From an uncultured Aquificaceae bacterium (lineage in GTDB: Bacteria > Aquificota > Aquificia > Aquificales > Aquificaceae): 9,368 bases of DNA. The position numbers were made by a program, and so were the translations under genes. Each line of letters starts with the position of its first letter. Within the stretch, counting starts at the first letter, position 1. The stretch is from contig CALLAD010000098.1 of the NCBI GenBank assembly GCA_938002625.1, positions 1 to 9,368 of the forward strand, given 5' to 3'. Of the stretch, positions 4,285-9,368 are shown one piece after another. Under the pieces are notes generated by a model that saw only the letters and a list, made by a program, of their open reading frames with translations, was not told the origin of the DNA and searched no databases.

Positions 4285-7071
4285 ATGGAATTTTTCCCTT
4301 CTCAATGGTGGGTAAAGGCCCAAGAAAAAGTGTACAACCTCCAAAAGGCTAAGGAATCCTTACAACTTCTTTTAGACCGTCACCCAGAACCCAAAAGGCT
4401 TATTGAATATCTAAATGAAAGAAGATTCATACTGCTTCTTGAGCTTTTTGATAGGTCCGAATGTATAAGGAAATTCCTAATTAACCATCCAGAAGACTTT
4501 GAAAGAACCATTCCCCGTCTTTGGTATCTCTTTAAGGACAAAAAAACTTACATAAGCGAGCTAAGGGATATGCTAAGTGAAAGCTTATCCGATGAAGAGT
4601 TTTCAAAAAGGCTTGCCTATTACCGACACAGGGAGCTTATGAGAATAATGGCAAAGGAGATACTGGGAACCGCCAAGCTTGAAGACTTACTCTATGAATA
4701 TTCTCAACTTCCCGATGCTATGCTGGAGCTTTCTTATGAAAGGGCTTATTGGGAGGCGGTAGAAAAGTATGGAAAACCTATTCAGGAAGATGGAAATCCT
4801 GCCACAGGCTGCATAATAGCCCTTGGAAAGCTTGGAAGCTACGAGCTAAACTACTATTCGGACATAGACCTTATGTTTCTTCATTCCTCCGATAAGGGAC
4901 AGGCTGGGAAACTTTCTCTGAATGAGTTTTTTTCAAAGCTATTCCAAAAGGTTTATAAACTTATGACGCAGATTACTCCAGAAGGAAAGCCTTACGAAGT
5001 GGACCTTGACCTTAGACCCTTTGGAAAATCTGGACCTATAAGCATGTCTTTGATAAGCGCAGAGCTTTATTACGAATCTTACGGAAGAACATGGGAAAGG
5101 TTTGCCCTCTTGAGGGCAAGACACTGCGCTGGCGATGAGGAGCTTTACAAAGCTTTTGAAAAGGGAATAAAGGAGCCCTTTGTTTTCAGAAAATCCATAG
5201 ACTACAGGCTAATTGAAGAAATAAGACTTATGAAAGCTCAAATAGCGAGCGAAGCAAAGAAAAAGATTCTCAATAGACAAAATGTAAAAACTGGAGAAGG
5301 TGGGATAAGAGAAGTGGAGTTTACCGTCCAGTCCCTTGTAATCTTGCTTGGGGGAAAATTTCCCTTTTTAAGAGAAAGCAATACCTTTAAAGCCATATGG
5401 AAGCTAAATCAAAAGGGCATTTTTTCCAACGAAGAAGCCCTTTTCTTAGAAAAAGCCTATTCCTTTTTAAGAAGGCTTGAACATAGCATACAAGTATATA
5501 CATGTAACCCTTCCCAAAGCTTTTCCGATACGGATATAGAAAGGCTTTCAAAGTTTATAGGCTTGGAAGTTAAAGCCTTTAAAAGTCTTTATGAAGAATT
5601 TACCAAGGGGGTAAGTCATATATTTTCAAGCATAATGCCCTCAAAGGAAGAGGAAGAATTACATCCAATACAAAGGGCTATACTAAACGAGGATTTAGAG
5701 GATGCAAAAAGAATCCTTGAAGAGCTTGGTTTTAAAAATCCCATAAGGGCCTACAATATACTTTCAAGCTACCTAACGGGTAGGGAAGGCATTAAACTTT
5801 CTACTCAAGAAAAACAAAGCTTTATAAAATTGCTTCCAGAAATTGTACAAACCCTTTCAAATACACCAGACCCCGATGAATCCCTTTCCAACTTTGATAA
5901 GTTTTTTTCCAACCCCACCGGTAGAAAGGTTATGCTTAGCCCAGCTAAGAAGGACATAAACAAGATCCTGTGCAGGATCTTTTCCCTTTCCTCCTACCTT
6001 TCCACCCTAATAAGCAGGTATCCAGACCTTGTAGAGGACATCCTTACCCTATATCAGGATTTTCCCCAAGGAGAAGAATTTGAGGAAGAGTTTGAAAAGT
6101 ACAGAAATACTTTAAACCTCTCTTTGGAGGACCTATATAGAAGGTTTAAAAGAGTCTGGGAAATAAGAATAGCCTTAGTTTATCTTGCAAAGAGGGATGA
6201 CAGGTATAAAAAGCTCTTTGAATTTTTCCAAAAGCTTTCAGAACTTTCAGACTTTCTCTTAAACAGGCTATGGAAGGATATAAAAATGGAGGACATGCTC
6301 CTCATTGCTTTGGGTAAGTATGGAAGCAAGGAGCTAAACATAGGATCGGACCTTGATCTTGTATTTTCTTGTAAACAAAGCAGTCAAGAGAAAACAAAAA
6401 AAGCCCAAGAGTTTATAGCCTTTTTAATAAAGCATACACCAGAAGGATATTTATACAAGGTGGACTTTAGGCTCAGGCCTATGGGAAGCGCAGGCCAGAT
6501 AGCTCCAGATATGGATTTTTATAAAGAATACTTTAACCTTCAGGCAAGGACATGGGAAAGGCTCGCATGGACAAGGTGCAGGTATATATCTGGCCCCGAG
6601 GAATTAATAGAAGAATTTGAAGCCATACTTAGGAATTTCCTTTTCAATAAACCCTTGGGAGATAAAGAAAAGAAGGAAATAAGAGATATAAGATTTGCCC
6701 TTGAAGGCAATGCCAAAAGGCTTAAAGGCCATATAGATTTGAAATTTTCTGCAGGCGGTTTAATAGATGCAGAATTTATCATTCAGTATTACAGCTTGGT
6801 AGAAGCTTTGAGGGAACCATCTATGATAAAGGCTTGTGAAAGATTGATGGAGAAGTATAGCCTTTTAAGGGAAATTTATGAAAATTATCTATTCCTAAGG
6901 CTTGTGGAAACACGGTTAAGGCTTTCAAAGGAGGCTGGTGGCTCTTTGCTTTCTCCACAGGACATGAAAAGGGTGGGAAGCTCCTTGGGTATGCATGGAG
7001 AAGAGGTGGAGGAAAGGGTAAGGGAAAGCATGAAAAGGCTGAGGGAAGTTTTTCTTGAGATTTTTGATTGA
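4285..7071 (+). CDS. glnE: bifunctional glutamine synthetase adenylyltransferase / adenylyl-removing enzyme GlnE
   Basis: This 928-aa protein adds AMP to, or removes it from, a tyrosine of glutamine synthetase in response to PII and glutamine, setting nitrogen assimilation. It has two nucleotidyltransferase domains. The N-terminal removase half has [15 protein letters not shown] from residue 184 with metal ligands Asp193 and Asp195, followed by [13 protein letters not shown] and [11 protein letters not shown]. The C-terminal transferase half has [15 protein letters not shown] from residue 680 with Asp689 and Asp691, then [11 protein letters not shown] and [11 protein letters not shown]. Both halves therefore look catalytically competent, and the length is close to the E. 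coli enzyme. The start at 4285 avoids overlap with moaE and lies just after a TATAAT; an in-frame ATG at 4252 would add 11 unconserved residues and begin upstream of that element. It appears monocistronic: moaE diverges at one end and gltX abuts at the other. Confidence 0.95.
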   Translation: MEFFPSQWWVKAQEKVYNLQKAKESLQLLLDRHPEPKRLIEYLNERRFILLLELFDRSECIRKFLINHPEDFERTIPRLWYLFKDKKTYISELRDMLSESLSDEEFSKRLAYYRHRELMRIMAKEILGTAKLEDLLYEYSQLPDAMLELSYERAYWEAVEKYGKPIQEDGNPATGCIIALGKLGSYELNYYSDIDLMFLHSSDKGQAGKLSLNEFFSKLFQKVYKLMTQITPEGKPYEVDLDLRPFGKSGPISMSLISAELYYESYGRTWERFALLRARHCAGDEELYKAFEKGIKEPFVFRKSIDYRLIEEIRLMKAQIASEAKKKILNRQNVKTGEGGIREVEFTVQSLVILLGGKFPFLRESNTFKAIWKLNQKGIFSNEEALFLEKAYSFLRRLEHSIQVYTCNPSQSFSDTDIERLSKFIGLEVKAFKSLYEEFTKGVSHIFSSIMPSKEEEELHPIQRAILNEDLEDAKRILEELGFKNPIRAYNILSSYLTGREGIKLSTQEKQSFIKLLPEIVQTLSNTPDPDESLSNFDKFFSNPTGRKVMLSPAKKDINKILCRIFSLSSYLSTLISRYPDLVEDILTLYQDFPQGEEFEEEFEKYRNTLNLSLEDLYRRFKRVWEIRIALVYLAKRDDRYKKLFEFFQKLSELSDFLLNRLWKDIKMEDMLLIALGKYGSKELNIGSDLDLVFSCKQSSQEKTKKAQEFIAFLIKHTPEGYLYKVDFRLRPMGSAGQIAPDMDFYKEYFNLQARTWERLAWTRCRYISGPEELIEEFEAILRNFLFNKPLGDKEKKEIRDIRFALEGNAKRLKGHIDLKFSAGGLIDAEFIIQYYSLVEALREPSMIKACERLMEKYSLLREIYENYLFLRLVETRLRLSKEAGGSLLSPQDMKRVGSSLGMHGEEVEERVRESMKRLREVFLEIFD
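5102..5119. repeat. inverted repeat inside glnE (8-bp arms, 2-bp centre)
   Basis: TTGCCCTC, TT, GAGGGCAA forms a perfect dyad. It lies in the codons for the conserved FALLRAR segment of the removase domain, so protein constraint may explain it. No T-run follows. Regulatory value is doubtful. Confidence 0.3.
5962..5981. repeat. inverted repeat inside glnE with terminator-like shape (9-bp arms, 2-bp centre)
   Basis: AAGATCCTG, TG, CAGGATCTT is a perfect dyad, followed on the plus strand by two more T residues. As RNA it would form an 8-bp stem with a 4-nt loop and a short U tail (four U). It lies at about codon 560, between the removase domain and the transferase domain. Chance occurrence is possible; there is no other sign of internal termination. 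Confidence 0.3.
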
Positions 7072-8481
7072 TTAGCTATAAAGCTGCAAAGCCCGTAGGA
7101 TCCTCTTTTTTATCCTTTCCTTTGGCAGTATGCTACAGAGTATATCAACCCCAACACCTTCCAACTTTCCAGTAAGGGAAGCCCTTAGGGCATGCCAAAT
7201 ATCCTTTGCTTTTATTTTTAGCTCCTTTTGTATTTCTTTGGCTATCTCTTTGACTTTTTCCTGAGTAAGGTCTATATCCTCTATCCTTTGCAAAAAGGCT
7301 TCAAGGACAATCCTTGATGTCTCATTCTCCAAAACAGAAATAGCTTCTTCTGAATAGCTTACTTCCTCAACAAAGAAAGGCTTTAATCTATCTACTCCCT
7401 CCTTTAAGGTTTCAAAGGAATCCCTCGTGCTTTGAAGAACCCTCCTTACGTATTCCCTGTCTGCTTCATAACCAGCCTTTTGCAAAAAGGGTATAAACTC
7501 GTCCACAAGCCTTTCAAGAGAAACTACCTCCCTTATGTATACTCCGTTTAACCACTTAAGCTTTTCCTTGTTGAATATGGCTGGAGAAGAGTTTATATCT
7601 TCCAGTCTAAAGATTTTTATAAATTCCTCTTTTGAATATATTTCCCTTCCCTCTTCTGGTGAGCTCCAACCAAGCAAACAAAGATAATTAAAAAGAGCTT
7701 CTGGAAGATATCCTTCTTCCCTATAATTCCTAACAGAAACGGCACCATGCCTTTTGGATAGCTTACTCCTATCCTCGCCAAGTATAACGGGAAGGTGTAC
7801 AAAGGCTGGAACCTTAAAGCCAAGGGCTTCATATATGAGTATTTGCTTGGGTGTGTTGGGTATATGATCCTCTCCCCTTATTACATGGGTTACCCCCATA
7901 AGGGCATCATCAACAACCACAACAAAGTTGTAAGTGGGCGTACCATCGCTACGCACTATAACAAAATCCCCAAAATCATCGGTGTTTATGGCTATATGCC
8001 CCTTTATAAGGTCTTCAAAAACAACCATAGTATTGTCGGGAACCTTAAACCTTATGGTATAGGGTTTATTTTCTCTTTTTAGAACTTCCACTTCTTCCCT
8101 ACTTAAAACTCTACACTTTCCCGAGTACCTATAGGGTACTCCCCTTTCTTCAGCTTTTTTCCTTTCCTCTTCAAGCTCTTCAAGGGTGCAAAAGCAAGGA
8201 TAGGCATGCCCGCTCTCTATAAGCTTTTGAGCGTATTCCTTGTAAATTTCAAACCTTTCCGACTGTCTGTAGAATTCATCCCATTCAAGCCCAAGCCATT
8301 TTAAGTCTTCAATAAGCATATCTTCAAATTCCTTTGTGGACCTTTCCCTGTCTGTATCCTCTATCCTTAGGATAAATTTTCCCTTGTGATGCCTTGCAAA
8401 AAGGTAGCTAAATATGGCAGTCCTTGCATTACCAAGGTGTAAATATCCCGTTGGACTTGGAGCAAACCTTGTAATAACCAT
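7072..8481 (-). CDS. gltX: glutamyl-tRNA synthetase (class I)
   Basis: This 469-aa enzyme attaches glutamate to tRNA(Glu), and possibly also to tRNA(Gln), in the cytoplasm. It begins with the Rossmann-fold catalytic domain containing RFAPSPTGYLHLGNARTA, where HLGN (15-18) is the HIGH-type ATP motif. The KMSKS-type loop is KLSKR (240-244). A zinc site like that of the E. coli enzyme is suggested by Cys96-x-Cys98, Tyr119 and Cys123. RGEDHIPNT (202-210) is another family segment. The C-terminal third is the helical anticodon-binding region. With gatB at the window's left edge, a non-discriminating enzyme feeding the transamidation pathway is likely, but I cannot prove this from residues. The stop codon directly abuts that of glnE on the other strand. 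The ATG has no Shine-Dalgarno and lies 7 nt from a TATAAT. Confidence 0.96.
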   Translation of the reverse strand: MVITRFAPSPTGYLHLGNARTAIFSYLFARHHKGKFILRIEDTDRERSTKEFEDMLIEDLKWLGLEWDEFYRQSERFEIYKEYAQKLIESGHAYPCFCTLEELEEERKKAEERGVPYRYSGKCRVLSREEVEVLKRENKPYTIRFKVPDNTMVVFEDLIKGHIAINTDDFGDFVIVRSDGTPTYNFVVVVDDALMGVTHVIRGEDHIPNTPKQILIYEALGFKVPAFVHLPVILGEDRSKLSKRHGAVSVRNYREEGYLPEALFNYLCLLGWSSPEEGREIYSKEEFIKIFRLEDINSSPAIFNKEKLKWLNGVYIREVVSLERLVDEFIPFLQKAGYEADREYVRRVLQSTRDSFETLKEGVDRLKPFFVEEVSYSEEAISVLENETSRIVLEAFLQRIEDIDLTQEKVKEIAKEIQKELKIKAKDIWHALRASLTGKLEGVGVDILCSILPKERIKKRILRALQLYS

Positions 8482-8488
8482 TGGAAAT

Positions 8489-8494
8489 ATTATA
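8489..8494 (-). promoter_or_regulatory. candidate -10 element of gltX (TATAAT)
   Basis: A perfect TATAAT on the minus strand ends 7 nt before the gltX ATG at 8481, so the mRNA would be leaderless or nearly so. The best upstream -35-like hexamer, TTCAAT at 8519-8514, has a 19-bp spacer and is weak. Confidence 0.5.
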
Positions 8495-8503
8495 GATAAA
8501 ACC

Positions 8504-8512
8504 TGCTATAAT
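8504..8512 (+). promoter_or_regulatory. candidate extended -10 element of ilvE (TGC-TATAAT)
   Basis: TGCTATAAT is a perfect extended -10, ending 10 nt before the ilvE ATG at 8523 and leaving a leader of about four bases. No good -35 is visible at 17-18 bp spacing, which an extended -10 can tolerate. Together with the gltX -10 it forms the dyad TATTATAG-N10-CTATAATA. Confidence 0.55.
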
Positions 8513-8522
8513 AATTGAAGCA

Positions 8523-9368
8523 ATGGAGTACATATTTTTTGAAGGTAGCCTTGTACCAGCAGAAGAGGCAAAAATAAGCGTAATGACCAACTCCTTTCAC
8601 TATGGCACGGCAATCTTTGAGGGTATAAGGGCTTATTGGAACGAAGACCATAAACAACTTTACATTCTTTTCGCAAGGGAACATTACCAAAGACTATTAA
8701 AAAACTGCAAAGCTATGTTTATGGAGCTACCCTACAGCGTGGAAGATTTGGTTAACATAACAATAGAACTCCTAAGGAAGAACCAGATAAGAGAGGATGT
8801 TTATATAAGACCCATAGCCTACTTTAAAGATCTTAAGCTTACACCAAAGCTAATAGACTATACTCCAGAAATAGCCATATACACTTATAAGTTTGGTAGA
8901 TATCTTGATACTTCCAAGGGTATAAGGGTAAAGGTTTCTTCTTGGAGAAGAAACGACGATAATTCTATACCATCAAGATGGAAGGTAGCTGGTGCCTATG
9001 TTAACAGTGCCTTGGCAAAAACAGAAGCTATAATGTGCGGTTACGATGAAGCCATAATGTTAAACCAGCATGGTTTTGTTGCAGAAGGCTCGGGAGAAAA
9101 CATATTCATAGTAAGAGAAGGGAAGGCTATAACGCCATCCTATTCTGAGCATATACTGGAAGGCATCACAAGGCAAGCAGTGAAAAAGCTTTTAAAGAAC
9201 GAGCTTATAGTGGATGTTGAAGAAAGACCAATTGCTCGCAGTGAGCTGTATACGGCCGATGAAATCTTTATGACGGGCACGGCAGCGGAAATAACTCCCG
9301 TTATAGAGGTGGATAATAGAAAAATAGGAAATGGGGAGATAGGGAAAATCACAAGGGAGCTTCAGGAT
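8523..9368 (+). CDS. ilvE: branched-chain amino acid aminotransferase (PLP fold type IV), 3' end outside window
   Basis: The frame is open from the ATG at 8523 to the window edge, 282 codons without a stop; family members are about 300 aa, so only the last part is missing. The enzyme exchanges the amino group between glutamate and the 2-oxo acids of valine, leucine and isoleucine, using pyridoxal phosphate. Seen in sequence are SFHYGTAIFEGIRAY (24-38), the Arg-x-x-His-x-x-Arg segment at 52-57, the PLP-binding Lys154 in SRWKVAGAYVNSALAK, the EGSGENIF cofactor motif (188-195), HILEGITR (210-217) and FMTGTAAEITPV (249-260). These favour IlvE over D-alanine aminotransferase or aminodeoxychorismate lyase. 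The gene diverges from gltX. The sequence before the ATG (TTGAAGC) gives at best a poor ribosome site. Confidence 0.93.
   Translation, partial: MEYIFFEGSLVPAEEAKISVMTNSFHYGTAIFEGIRAYWNEDHKQLYILFAREHYQRLLKNCKAMFMELPYSVEDLVNITIELLRKNQIREDVYIRPIAYFKDLKLTPKLIDYTPEIAIYTYKFGRYLDTSKGIRVKVSSWRRNDDNSIPSRWKVAGAYVNSALAKTEAIMCGYDEAIMLNQHGFVAEGSGENIFIVREGKAITPSYSEHILEGITRQAVKKLLKNELIVDVEERPIARSELYTADEIFMTGTAAEITPVIEVDNRKIGNGEIGKITRELQD

Noticed and set aside
5411..5444. AAAAGGGC / GCCCTTTT inverted repeat inside glnE
   Set aside because: The 18-nt loop, low-complexity arms and coding context make it most likely a chance product of composition.
7074..7085. AGCT-N4-AGCT hairpin at the glnE/gltX junction as a terminator
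   Set aside because: A 4-bp stem without a T-run is too weak to call.
8490..8690. Minus-strand open frame opposite the ilvE start
   Set aside because: It lies entirely across the gltX/ilvE promoter gap and the well-supported ilvE coding sequence, and shows no recognisable protein features.
9140..9352. Minus-strand open frame inside ilvE
   Set aside because: It is the shadow of the ilvE frame; the ilvE motifs on the plus strand are unambiguous.
1..9368. Mobile elements, CRISPR arrays, toxin-antitoxin or defence genes, tRNA/rRNA genes, riboswitches
   Set aside because: None was seen; nearly every base is accounted for by housekeeping genes, and the gaps are too short to hold such elements.

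Overview
The window looks like ordinary, very compact chromosome from a thermophilic bacterium, most likely of the Aquificales (Hydrogenobacter/Thermocrinis/Aquifex type). That placement is inference. It rests on the moderate-to-low GC, heavy use of ATA and AGG/AGA codons, Lys/Glu/Arg-rich proteins of minimal length, and almost no space between genes. From the coordinates chosen here, only about 131 of 9368 bases lie outside coding sequence.

Layout, left to right. (1) The first 52 bases are the start of a minus-strand gatB, the amidotransferase subunit for Glu-tRNA(Gln)/Asp-tRNA(Asn), cut by the window edge. (2) A plus-strand run follows: rdgB (house-cleaning nucleotide pyrophosphatase), a small arsenate-reductase/LMW-phosphatase-fold protein whose catalytic cysteine is a serine, a LysR-type regulator, and a HAD phosphatase overlapping the end of lysR. 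(3) A minus-strand run, moaE-moaA-trm112-like, covers two steps of molybdenum cofactor synthesis plus a small zinc-ribbon protein. The 3' ends of the HAD gene and the trm112-like gene overlap antisense by 62 bp. (4) glnE (glutamine synthetase adenylyltransferase/removase) diverges from moaE. (5) Minus-strand gltX (glutamyl-tRNA synthetase) has its stop codon directly abutting that of glnE. (6) ilvE (branched-chain aminotransferase) diverges from gltX and runs off the right edge.

Several genes share a glutamate/glutamine theme. GltX and GatB are, in organisms lacking GlnRS, the two halves of the indirect route to Gln-tRNA(Gln). GlnE tunes glutamine synthetase, and IlvE uses glutamate as amino donor. 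The moa genes, the LysR gene and the HAD gene are not obviously connected to this.

Two observations stand out. First, the ArsC-like protein has lost the P-loop nucleophile (Ser7 for Cys) and one of the two resolving cysteines (Ser83 for Cys), yet keeps the rest of the fold, so it looks like a pseudo-enzyme. Second, all three divergent gene pairs are separated by only 15, 22 and 41 bp. Each gap holds good -10 hexamers on both strands, 5-12 nt from the start codons, without Shine-Dalgarno sequences. This suggests leaderless or nearly leaderless mRNAs from mutually exclusive divergent promoters. I found no mobile element, CRISPR array, defence system, tRNA or rRNA.
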